Assembly: GCA_023935145.1 (NCBI GenBank)
Contig: CM043700.1
Location: forward strand, 144,531,328-144,595,327
Length of the DNA stretch: 64,000 nt
Direction: 5' to 3'
From: Bretschneidera sinensis
Lineage: Eukaryota; Streptophyta; Magnoliopsida; Brassicales; Akaniaceae
A program made the translations under genes and the position numbers. Positions within the stretch are counted from its first letter, which is position 1, and every line of letters starts with the position of its first letter. The notes below the pieces were generated by a model that was not told the origin of the DNA, searched no databases, and saw only the letters and a list, made by a program, of their open reading frames with translations. Positions 43,416 through 54,687 of this stretch are shown one piece after another.

Positions 43416-46400
43416 ATGATGGGAGATTTGTGGACTATGTTCTGTCGAGAATCTAGTTGTTCAGATATCGATGGAAAGCCATGCAGTTCAAATCTTGTGT
43501 TTCTCAATCATCCATCTTCGTGTATCAATCACACATTGATTATATGTTTTGATATTTTACTCTTAGTTATGCTCTTATTCAACATGGTTCAAAAGTTATC
43601 ATCGTCAAAAACAGTTCATGTTCCAGCACGTTTCCGGCGATTTTCGGCTTTGCAGATTGTTTCTGCCATTGTTAATGTTTGTCTTGGATTAGTGTACTTG
43701 TGCTTAGGCATTTGGATTTTGGAGGAGAAGTTGAGGAAAAACAAGAGTGCTTTACCTTTGAATTCGTGGTTGCTAGCACTGTTTCAAGGTTTGACATGGT
43801 TGTTAGTAAGTTTAACTGTGAGCCTTAGGGGAACACAACTTCCAAGAACACCATTGCGGTTATTATCAATTCTTTCCTTCTTATATGCTGGAGTTGTCTC
43901 TGCTTTATCCCTATTTGCTGCCATTTTAGGCAAAGAAGTATCGACTAAGATAGCTTTAGACGTTGTATCATTTCCAGGAGCAATATTGTTGATGTTATGT
44001 GCTTATAAGGGGCATAAATATGAAGAGATAGATGAAGCTATTGAAGAAAGAGGCCTTTATGCCCCTTTGAATGGTGAGTCTAATGGCAGCAATAAAATTG
44101 ATTCCGTTGGCCAAGTTACTCCATTTGCCAAAGCTGGATTCTTTAATAAAATGTCATTTTGGTGGCTGAATCCATTGATGAAGAGAGGTAAGGAGAAAAC
44201 TCTCGCAGAGGAAGATATACCCAAGTTACGCGAGGCAGATGGAGCAGAGAGGTGTTACTTGTTGTTCTTGGAGCAGCTTAACAAACAAAAACAAGCTGAA
44301 CCGTCTTCTCAGCCATCAATCTTGAGGACAATAATATTATGTCACAGGAGAGAGATTTTCATATCTGGGTTCTTTGCTTTGCTAAAGGTACTCACTCTCT
44401 CTGCTGGTCCTCTGCTTCTTAATGCCTTCATTTTGGTTGCTGAGGGACATGAAAGCTTCAAATACGAAGGTTATGTGTTGGCCATATCACTCTTCTTTTC
44501 GAAGAGTTTGGAATCCGTATCTCAAAGGCAGTGGTACTTTCGGAGCAGACTAATTGGTCTGAAAGTGAGGTCTTTGCTCACAGCAGCTATTTACAAGAAG
44601 CAACTGAGGTTATCCAATGCTGCTAGGCTGATACACTCGGGCGGGGAGATAATGAACTATGTCACAGTCGATGCTTATAGGATTGGAGAGTTTCCTTTCT
44701 GGTTCCATCAGCTTTGGACAACAAGCCTCCAGCTTTGCATTGCTTTAGTAATCCTCTTCCGTGCAGTGGGGCTAGCGACATTTGCTGCCTTGGTGGTTAT
44801 AGTTGTCACCGTGCTATGCAATACTCCTCTAGCAAAGTTGCAGCATAAGTTTCAAACTAGACTCATGGTTGCACAAGACGAGAGACTGAAGGCTAGCTCT
44901 GAGGCTCTTGTTAGTATGAAGGTGTTGAAATTATATGCATGGGAAACACATTTCAAGAATGCCATAGAAACTTTAAGGAAGGTGGAGTACAAATGGTTAT
45001 TGGCAGTGCAGTTACGGAGAACATACAATTCCTTTCTCTTCTGGTCAACCCCTGTTTTGGTCTCTGCTGCTACATTTGGGGCATGCTATTTCCTCAATGT
45101 TCCTCTACATGCTAGTAATGTTTTCACTTTTGTGGCAACATTGCGTCTTGTTCAAGATCCTATTAGAAGTATCCCTGATGTTATTGCGGTGGTGATTCAA
45201 GCAAAGGTTGCATTAGCACGCATCATAAAGTTTCTTGAGGCGCCAGAGCTGCAGAGTGCAAATGTTCGGCAAAAGCAGAAGATAGAGACCACCAACCAGG
45301 CCGTATTCATAAGGTCTGCTAGTTTTTCGTGGGAGGAGAATTCTTCAAAGCCAACACTTAGAAACATAAGTTTAGAGGTTAGGCCTGGTGAAAAGGTGGC
45401 AATATGTGGAGAAGTTGGCTCAGGCAAATCAACCCTTTTGTCAGCGGTTCTTGGAGAAGTTCCAAATAAAAAGGGAACTGTAAGTTGTTAATGTCCTTTT
45501 CCTCTCTTTTGTATTCGTTGAATAAATCTAAACTTTGTAAGAACTCTGTTCACATATTTTGCTCTGCACTTCCAATGTTTAGCAAGTCTTGTTGTCTATA
45601 AGCTTAATTATGTTTCTGATGGAAGTAATCTTGTTCCCTTTTGCACTAAAAAACAATTTGTATTGATACGGTTCTGTGGTCCATTAATTTAATCTACAGA
45701 TTCAGGTTTATGGTAAGATTGCCTATGTTTCTCAAACAGCATGGATTCAAACTGGAACTATACAAGAAAACATTTTATTTGGGTCTGCCATGGATAGGCA
45801 ACGATACCAAGAAACAATTGAGAAGTGTTCATTGGTAAAGGACCTTGAGCTGCTTCCTTATGGTGATCAGACCGAGATTGGTGAAAGAGGAGTTAATTTG
45901 AGTGGTGGACAGAAGCAGCGAATTCAACTTGCTCGTGCTCTCTATCAGGATGCTGATATATATCTCTTGGATGATCCATTCAGTGCCGTTGATGCCCATA
46001 CAGCTACAAGTTTATTCAATGTAATTAAATGCTTCAAACTCCGTGTAATTTGTTTAATCATTAACCCTTAGTGAAAGCTAACTAAAACCTTTGCAGGAAT
46101 ATGTTATGGGAGCACTCTCCGGAAAGGCAGTCTTACTTGTGACCCATCAAATTGATTTCTTGCACGCATTCGATTCTGTTTTGGTTAGTGTACTCCCAAC
46201 TTCTAAGATTCCCTCCAACGTATTTTACTATTCTTCTTTCTCTTTGTCCACTTTACATGTTCCTTGTGTGTCTATAAGCTGGGTTTTTATTTTCTTATTT
46301 GCCACATTATTCTGCTCAGAAAACATCCAAAATGAATTTACTTGCACTACTAAATTTTAGGACTAAATTAAGACTAATTTTCTGGATTTTGATTTGTTGC

Positions 46401-49400
46401 CTTAAAATCTCTACAATATATATTACCCACTAAATGGCTATAGAAAGAATATTTAAGCACTGGTTCTGGTATTCACCAACCAGTGCACAGCTACAGTTTT
46501 CTGGTCCTATTAATCTATTTCTAGTTCATGAAGATCTGGTGAAATTCAACTCTTTTACTGATCATATCATAGCAGCATACTCACATACAGTAGTTGATTT
46601 GTTAGATAGCTGATCGAACTCGGAATTTGTTCAGTGTAATTTATTGTCCATTATAATTGTCAGTTAAGATATTTTTTTTCTTCTCAAAACAGTTATTTTA
46701 ATTAGTTTATGTTTGTTTACAGTTAATGTCAGATGGGGAAATCCTCCAAGCTGCCTCTTATAATCAATTACTATCGACAAGCCAAGAATTTCAGGACCTT
46801 GTCAATGCACACAAAGAGACTGCTGGTTCCGAAAGGGCCACTGAGGTTGCTAAACTCCAGAGACATGGAACATCTATTAAAGAGATCAAGAAGAGTTATG
46901 TAGAGAAACAATTTGAAACATCTAAAGGTGCTCAATTGATCAAGGAAGAAGAGAGAGAAATGGGAGACAATGGGTTTAGTCCATACATACAGTATCTCAG
47001 TCAGAACAAAGGGTTTTTGTTCTTCTCCATCGCTGCTCTCTCTCACCTTATGTTTGTGATTGGTCAGATATCACAGAACTCTTGGATGGCTACTAATGTT
47101 GAAAATCCTCATGTTAGCAAACTGCGACTGATCGTGGTTTACTTGTTGCTTGGATTTGCCTCAACACTATTTTTGCTATTTAGAGCTCTTTTTACAGTTG
47201 TTTTGGGTATGCGAGCATCAAAATCGATATTTTCACAGCTATTGAACTCCCTTTTTCGTGCGCCTATGTCTTTTTACGACTCCACACCTCTAGGAAGGAT
47301 ACTTAGCCGGGTAAGCATCTCCATCACTAAACAGTAATGCACTTCTGTAAGTATTCATGACACTAGTATTTTTAATCTTTCCTATCTTTTTTCATCATGT
47401 TTAGGTCTCATCGGATCTGAGTATCGTCGATCTTGATGTCCCATTCAACTTAATCTTTACTGTTGGGTCTAACACAAATGCTTACTCTAGTCTTGGAGTA
47501 CTGGCTGTTATTACCTGGCAAGTTCTGTTTGTCGCCATACCAATGGTTTATGTGACAATTCGTTTACAGGTAAAACTATGCAAGATTCTTTCATGACCAC
47601 ATAGGAAGGAAAAAGGTTTTCTTGATCAAAAACCATATGTTTGGGCCACACTTTGCTGAGATACAAATCTTTGTCAGAAGAACTGGTCCATTGAAACACT
47701 GATGTTTTAAATCAGATTAGTAAAATAATCTTACAAGTCCACTATGTCATTAAATTTTTCTAAGGAAGACTTCAACAAGTGTGAAATAAGCTATTATTTA
47801 CTATTTTCGAAGTATGTAGTATAATTATGGAATTCAACAGAGAGTTACTGATTCTTTCTAATTTAAAAAAAAAAAACAGTGTAATATCAATTGCAGAGAA
47901 AGTTTATGGTTAGACAGTCAGACATTAAAGTTCACCTAATTAGACAATGTTTTCTTTTATCTTAGTATGTATATTTTGGTAAAAATTTCCACTCCTTAAC
48001 TACAGAGATATTACTTCGCCACAGCAAAAGAGTTGATGCGAATCAATGGCACAACCAAGTCCTATGTAGCCAATCATCTAGCTGAGTCTGTATCAGGAGC
48101 CATGACAATAAGGGCTTTTGAGGAGGAAGGGCGGTTCTTTGCGAAGAATCTTGAGCTCATTGACATTAATGCTAGTCCATTCTTTCACAGTTTTGCAGCA
48201 AACGAGTGGTTGATACAGCGAATAGAAACACTCAGTGCAGCTGTTCTTGCCTCCGCCGCACTCTGCATGGTGTTGCTTCCTCCTGGGACTTTCAGCTCTG
48301 GTGAGTATTTAACAAATGATCTTGAAGAGTCGGTAGTACTATCTTTTGGTAATTTACAATATTTCATATGCATGTGCTTTAAGTATTTGTGGATAACTTT
48401 TGGAGATAAATAGACCAAATAATATTAACGTACTGCTTATATGAGATTATTATATATGCTATTAACAATTGCTTATTCCATTGCAGGGTTTATTGGAATG
48501 GCTCTTTCTTATGGTCTTTCATTAAACACAACACTAGTTTCTTCAATTCAAAACCAGTGCACTCTTGCAAATTACATCATTTCTGTAGAAAGGCTTAACC
48601 AATACATGCATATACCAAGTGAAGCCCCTGAAGTGATAGAAGAGAATCGGCCACCACCCAACTGGCCAGCAGTGGGTAGAGTGGATATCTGCAATTTGCA
48701 GGTAAATTATATTTTTATTTCTTCGTTAAACCAAGTGATATGTTAGTATACTGAATTTTTATTACAAAACAGATAAGATATCGGCCTGATGCACCATTGG
48801 TTCTTCGCGGCATCAGTTGTACATTTGAAGGAGGGCACAAGATCGGTATTGTTGGCCGAACTGGAAGTGGAAAGACTACTCTCATTGGTGCTCTATTTCG
48901 CCTGGTGGAGCCCACAGAAGGAAAGATTGTAGTTGATGGCATTGACATCGCTACAATTGGACTTCATGATTTGAGGTCACGTTTTGGAATAATACCTCAG
49001 GATCCCACTCTTTTTAATGGGACTGTGAGATACAATTTAGATCCATTATCTCAACATTCAGACCAGGATATATGGGAGGTAATAATTCAACACTTAATTG
49101 CGCATGATTGCTTCTATGAACAATTTTTATATTTTGCTATTGTCTCTCTGATTGCTTATTAGGTACTGAAATTTTTTCTTATGCATTTTGGAAGGTTCTT
49201 GGGAAATGTCAGCTTCGAGAGGCTGTTCAGGAAAAAGAAGGCGGCCTAGACTCATTAGGTCTGTTACATCTGACATCGAGGCAAATGTTTTGCCTTTTCT
49301 TCTGATGGTGGTCATTATTAACAATTCTCAATCGGTTATGCAGTTGTGGAGGACGGTTCAAACTGGAGCATGGGGCAGCGACAGTTGTTCTGTTTGGGCC

Positions 49401-50015
49401 GAGCTCTTTTGAGGAGAAGCCGTGTACTAGTGCTCGATGAAGCAACTGCATCGATTGACAATGCTACTGACTTGATTTTGCAGAAAATCATACGAAGTGA
49501 ATTCACATATTCCACTGTAATCACGGTGGCTCACAGGATACCAACGGTGATGGACTGCACTATGGTACTTGCAATCAGTGATGGTAAGTTTTTTTTAAAA
49601 AAATTTTATTTGAGTAGCATTTTCTGCGTCTGCTTCATCTTCATATTTGAGGTTATATTCCACTGTAATCTTACACGCAGAAGTTGAGCAAGACAGCAAA
49701 CAAAATGGCTTATCTCATGCATTGACATTTCATCTGGCATCATATGCTATATTTGTTTTGATATCTTTTTCAAGTTACCACATTAGTTTTTATATTTGCT
49801 GCGGGTTTACAGACAGGGCGTCAACCGGTTGGGATGCTAGTAGCTCACCATTTATTTTCCAATTATATACTGTAATACTGTAATGTTTTTGTAATATTTC
49901 AGGAAAACTTTTGGAGTTTGATGAGCCGAAGGAGTTAATGAAGAGAGAGGGTTCACTGTTTGGGAAACTTGTCAAGGAATACTGGTCTCATTGCGATTCT
50001 GCAGAATCACATTGA
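43416..50015 (+). CDS. ABCC10: ABC transporter C family (MRP-type), ABCC10-like
   Basis: Eleven coding exons: 43416-45479, 45700-46020, 46097-46183, 46723-47310, 47405-47569, 48006-48300, 48487-48701, 48773-49078, 49195-49258, 49344-49583, 49903-50015. All introns GT-AG. The total is 4458 nt, 1485 aa, with no break. An N-terminal TMD0 (about 1-200) precedes TMD1. NBD1 has Walker A GEVGSGKS (665-672), LSGGQ (755-759) and LLDD (777-780), where the usual catalytic Glu is Asp, as is normal for ABCC NBD1. TMD2 starts in exon 4. NBD2 has GRTGSGKT (1273-1280), SMGQ in place of LSGGQ, and LVLDE (1397-1401). Family members export glutathione conjugates and other organic anions across vacuolar or plasma membranes; the substrate here is unknown. 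Two ATGs occur in tandem at 43416; AATAAA at 50093. Confidence 0.95.
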
Positions 50016-50786
50016 AGCTAAACAATTGTTTTTCATTTAATGTGAGTGTGAGTAGGAAGCAGGATGAATAGTATCAAATTAATCCCAGGCTAAATAAAAA
50101 TATGGAAAAAAGAACAGAAGTTCTTCTTGATGGCCTAATTCTATTTTTTTCTTCATGAGGATATGTAAACCTTCACTGTCCTGAACATGGAATTAAATAA
50201 GAAGATGAGATTATTTGATTACATGTATATTTGATTCATAATATTTTTTTTTTCATTCATGAAAAGTATATCAACATGAGAAACAGATTAATATGGTTGA
50301 ATTGTAAAATAATTCATTAAAAATAATAATTTACAAGTAATATAATTTGTAAATTTATTATGGTTCTAAGTATAAGATAAATTACTTATAAATAACATGA
50401 ATAAATTTTTAATTATTATAATCATTAAATAATAATTTACTTGTAAGTTTTAACAGAAATTAATTATTAGGTTTTACTTATGATTTTTAACAATATTTTA
50501 ATGAATATAAACATGTATAAACAGCCATGTAATTCATTCAATACATTAAAAAACTATTTAATAAAAATTAGATTGAAAAACAAATTTGTCAAACTAAGAA
50601 TATAAACTAATCTTTCTTGCCTTTTTATCATTTTAACAGTTTTCAATTGATTTCGGAATTTTTCTCCAAAACATTTTACTTTCAAAATTTTAAGTATGAT
50701 TATCCAAACATCCGATTAAAAAAAAGCATGATCAACCAAACATTAAACATCAAATTATATTTTAAATTTGGATTTTTCAAAAGCAT
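50016..50786. other. ABCC10 3' flank, AT-rich
   Basis: 3' UTR to about 50120, then AT-rich DNA with no gene. Confidence 0.35.
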
Positions 50787-50890
50787 TTTGTTTCTGCCAT
50801 TGCTAATGCTTGTCTTCGATTAATGTACTTGTGCAAAGGCATTTGGATTTTGGAGGAGAAGTTGAGGAAAAGTCGAGTGCCTTACACAAA
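50787..50890 (+). pseudogene. ABCC exon-1 fragment
   Basis: About 100 bp closely matching 43662-43766 of the intact gene (TTTCTGCCATTGYTAATGYTTGTCT; GGCATTTGGATTTTGGAGGAGAAG), with point changes and a frame change after GAGGAAAA. Flanking exon sequence is absent. It is a relic of a second ABCC copy. Confidence 0.85.
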
Positions 50891-51189
50891 ACACTTTATA
50901 TGAGAACCACAGCCAAAAATTGGCATTCTGTACTATATTAATTACTTTGTTCCCCAAAAGCAAAAATCATGCCAATATGAGCCATCCTCTTACACTACAC
51001 TGTGCCCCCTTTGTTCTACGTAGTTACTACCCCACAGTCTATTTTTAACTCATTCTCGCATGAACCAATTAAAACAAATGCAATATCAGAATCAAATTGC
51101 AATGTTGATGGGTTGAATTGGCCCTTTTTGAGAAGCTTCAAAAATCTGCCAATTGCAAAGAAGACAAAATAGGAAATCCCCCACTATTC
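50891..51189. other. intergenic
   Basis: Nothing recognised. Confidence 0.3.
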
Positions 51190-51354
51190 TTTTCCTAATT
51201 GAACTTGTATCTTTATGTATATACTACAAACCCTAAACAGAAATCCCCAAACCCCTAATTTCTAAGATCTTTCTTTCTATTTTCTTAACTTCCTTCTTTC
51301 CTGAAGATGGTGGTTTTTGCTCAGGACAATCGCAACCATAAGTGCATTGTTTGA
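51190..51354 (+). pseudogene. 5' end of a duplicated LEA2-like gene
   Basis: Promoter, leader and first codons match 58270-58480: TACAAACCCTAAACAGAAAT, CTGAAGATGGTG, GACAATCGCAAC. The ATG at 51307 opens only 15 codons before TGA at 51352-51354, and the rest of the gene body is absent. The TATA region here is TATGTATATAC rather than a long (TA)n run. Confidence 0.88.
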
Positions 51355-52179
51355 AGCTCAAATCAAGCTCTAAAAAAATTTGAAGTCGTTAGAGCTCAGC
51401 TCGAGTTTAAATTTGAGTGCTTCAAATCAAACCCGAGCCCCTCAAAGCTTGAGCTAGACTCAACTTGTATTCGTCAATAACCTTAGGAAACGTTAGGATA
51501 ACTAAATCCTTACTATCATCATTTTTTACTTGGTAAGTAATGTATGGTGCTATTTATATAATTGTGAACTTAACTCTAGCTAGGATTGTATTTCTCTACA
51601 AGTGAGACTATGATAGTAATTCTTCAGTCAATTTAGATTACATTGACAGTAATTTGTGAGGATTTAAAAATAATTGACATTCTTATAGTAGAATTGTTTA
51701 ATTATACAAAACTAGATCGCTCTGCGTGCAAGAGTATTGTGGGTGTTTCTCTACATATTGATCAATGGAATGAAGCAATCAATTGGTGGAAGCTAACTCT
51801 GGAGCTAGTTGCTAACACAATGTTTAAGACTATGATGAGTAGAGAAGAAAAATAACAAGAAGAAAAAAGAGAGGAGAAAAATAATTTTTCTATCGTTTGA
51901 TGAAAAAAAAAGAGAGGGAAAAAAAATAAGATTGTTGATATTTTTTTTCTACATAAACAAACCACAATTTTATTAATTCTTGTTCGCATAAACTAATGTT
52001 GATTCTGCAATCAACAATAATTGTGTAAGGACAAAGTTATCTTGCACAATGCACATGGAGATGAGGTAACAACAGGAGTGCTGTTGAGATGTTCTTCAGT
52101 CTGAATATTTGGGGGCAAATTTGAGAAACAAAGTCACTTTGAAAGCCAACATGCACACATATCCTGTAATAGTCATGTC
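51355..52179. other. intergenic with duplicated block
   Basis: 51713-51960 matches 60285-60530 (TATTGATCAATGRAATGAAGC and flanks). It lies downstream of the LEA2 relic as its partner lies downstream of the LEA2 gene, so it belongs to the same duplication. No gene. Confidence 0.6.
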
Positions 52180-52608
52180 TGTTATGCCCATGAGTAATCT
52201 AACACACACCAAACACACACAAACACAATAATTTACGAGGTTCGGCAATTTGCCTACATCCCCGGGCAGAGACAGTTGATTTTGTATATTGAGGAGGAAT
52301 TACAAAGAGAATGGAATTACAAAGAGAATGCTCACACTAGAAAGCAAACTACACCTCACTCTACACCTCACTCTTATGCTCTCTTCTCTTATTGATCATT
52401 CAGTTGCTCCCTCTATTTATACATGAAGGAGGGGAATCATAGAGAGGAAAAAACAAGAGCCCATCACATGGGCTCATATCTTTTCCACCGAAAGGTGGAT
52501 TGAACTCAACAATGGCTGCTAAGAGATAATGGCTGCTGGAAAGAGTCAACAATGGCTGCTGGAGAGAGAGTCAATAATAGCTGCTGCAGATTGAGCCAAA
52601 ATCCAACA
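52180..52608 (-). repeat. copia 3' LTR
   Basis: 429 bp. Carries the extra 12-bp repeat unit near 52360. Otherwise the same as the 5' LTR on reading through. Confidence 0.95.
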
Positions 52609-52692
52609 AATCTCCACCTTGGCGAAAATCTCATCGCCTACACAAATCAACTTCCTGCCAAGGCGTCCTAAGACGCTATACACCCTTGGTGT

Positions 52693-54648
52693 TCAATACT
52701 GCGAGATGTGGATCAAATCCAAACAGTGTTGGAACTTGACCCCAGTAACGATCTTCGTTAACATGTCTGCTGGATTATCTGTTGTACCAATTTTCTGAAG
52801 TTCTATGTCCCCTTCTTCCAAAATCTCGCGAACAAAGTGGAAACGGACATCAATATGTTTAGTGCGAACGTGATGCACCTGATTCTTCGCCAAGTGGATT
52901 GCGCTCTGACTGTCACAATAGACGGTAACTTGTTCCTGCTCAACGCCAAGGTCTGCTACCAATCCATGTAACCAAATGGCTTCTTTGATGGCTTCTGTCA
53001 CAGCCATGTACTCAGCTTCCGTAGTGGATAGCGCAATCGTGGACTGCAATGTAGAACGCCAACTTACTGGTCCTCCTGCCATAGTGAACACATAACCAGT
53101 AGTGGAACGACGTTTGTCGAGATCACCTGCATAATCAGAATCAACATAACCGACTACCAGATGATCGACTGCATCACTTCTCTTGAACTTCAGACCATGG
53201 TCCACGGTCCCCTGAATGTACCGTAGAATCCATCTGGCCGCATGCCAATGTGCCTTTCCTGGATTGTGCATGTATCTGCTCACCATGCTAACGGCCTGGG
53301 AGATATCAGGTCTCGTGCACACCATTGCATACATTAGGCTACCAACCAAATTTGCATAAGGGAATTTTGCCATGTAATCCTTATCTGAATCACTGCTGGG
53401 AGACTGCGCTGCACTGAGCTTGAAGTGCGGGGCCAACGGAGTGCTAACTGGTTTCGAGTTCTTGTCCAAGCCGAAACGCTGCAGAACTCGCCTCAGGTAT
53501 TGCTTTTGAGTCAGGTGAACTGTGCCCTTCGCCCTGTCTCTGGTAATCTCCATGCCCAGAATTTTTCGTGCTTCTCCCAGGTCCTTCATCTCGAATTCTT
53601 GGCTCAACTTAGCCTTCAAACGATCTATCTCCACCTTGCTCTTAGATGCCACTAACATGTCATCGACATATAAGAGCAAATAGATGAAGGAACCATCTGC
53701 AAGGGTTCTGAAATATACGCAGTGATCGAACTGACTACGCGTATAATTCAGATCTAACATGAAGCTATCGAACCGCTTGTACCACTGTCGGGGGGATTGC
53801 TTCAATCCATACAAAGACTTCTTCAGACTACAGACTAGTTTTTCCTTACCAACTTCTTTGAACCCATCTGGTTGAGACATATAAATATCCTCTTCCAGGT
53901 CACCATGGAGAAATGCTGTCTTCACATCAAGTTGTGCCAACTCGAGGTTAAACTGGGCCACCAAAGCTAGCAAAATGCGAATCGAAGAGTGTTTGACGAC
54001 CGGAGAGAACACTTCGTTATAGTCGATTCCCTCCGTCTGAGCATAGCCCTTGGCTACCAGTCTAGCTTTGTAGCGTACTCCATCTCTGCTAGTTGGGTCC
54101 TCCTTCTTGGTGAACACCCACTTACAGCCAATTACCTTTTGTTTCTTTGGAAGCAACACAAGCTCCCAAGTCTGATTCTTGTGAAGAGACTGCATCTCCT
54201 CATCCATAGCTATCTTCCAGTCAGCCCATTCAGTGGATTGTGCAGCTGCTTTGTAAGTGGTGGGGATATCATCCCCAACTTTTGGTAGTGCATATGTGAC
54301 GTAATCTTGTAGACGAGCTGGTTTAACTAGCTGTCTCCTTGGTCTGTTGACTGCAATAGATTCAAGCTGTAGTGGAGGTGCAGTGGTTGGGCTAGCATTA
54401 TCGGTATGTTGATTATCCACCTCCTCCTCATTTATGGCTGAATCATCTTCATATATTGGAGCCTCAAGCTCCACCTTCTGCGAATTCCTGGCTGATTCGC
54501 TGTTACTGCTGCTGCTTTCATTGGAGCCTTCATGCTTCTGTGGATGAAGCATTTCAGACTCGTTGAACTTTACATCTCTACTGACAATGATTTTCTTTGA
54601 CTTAATGCACCAGAGTCTGTACCCCTTCACGCCTGTACTAAAGCCCAA
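52693..54648 (-). CDS. copia pol, C-terminal part (RT and RNase H)
   Basis: 651 codons from the first Met after the TAG; the homologous frame actually begins at 54687. It contains the end of the integrase (GFSTGVKGYRLW), the RT domain with WVFTKKE, KTAFLHGDLEEDIYM, YGLKQSPRQWY and the catalytic LLYVDDMLVA, and RNase H with GYVDSDYAGD, STTGYVF, STTEAEYMA and NPADMLTK. No frameshift. Role in the family: reverse transcription. It would normally be the C-terminal part of one polyprotein with the frame to its right; the TAG at 54690-54688 separates them. Confidence 0.93.
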   Translation of the reverse strand: MGFSTGVKGYRLWCIKSKKIIVSRDVKFNESEMLHPQKHEGSNESSSSNSESARNSQKVELEAPIYEDDSAINEEEVDNQHTDNASPTTAPPLQLESIAVNRPRRQLVKPARLQDYVTYALPKVGDDIPTTYKAAAQSTEWADWKIAMDEEMQSLHKNQTWELVLLPKKQKVIGCKWVFTKKEDPTSRDGVRYKARLVAKGYAQTEGIDYNEVFSPVVKHSSIRILLALVAQFNLELAQLDVKTAFLHGDLEEDIYMSQPDGFKEVGKEKLVCSLKKSLYGLKQSPRQWYKRFDSFMLDLNYTRSQFDHCVYFRTLADGSFIYLLLYVDDMLVASKSKVEIDRLKAKLSQEFEMKDLGEARKILGMEITRDRAKGTVHLTQKQYLRRVLQRFGLDKNSKPVSTPLAPHFKLSAAQSPSSDSDKDYMAKFPYANLVGSLMYAMVCTRPDISQAVSMVSRYMHNPGKAHWHAARWILRYIQGTVDHGLKFKRSDAVDHLVVGYVDSDYAGDLDKRRSTTGYVFTMAGGPVSWRSTLQSTIALSTTEAEYMAVTEAIKEAIWLHGLVADLGVEQEQVTVYCDSQSAIHLAKNQVHHVRTKHIDVRFHFVREILEEGDIELQKIGTTDNPADMLTKIVTGVKFQHCLDLIHISQY

Positions 54649-54687
54649 GAAATTTGCTTTCTTGGCTCTAGGGTCGAGCTTGTCTTC

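Noticed and set aside
49188..49524. Alternative frames over the last ABCC exons
   Set aside because: Shadows of NBD2; the spliced frame through 49195-49258 and 49344-49583 gives the expected NBD2 sequence.
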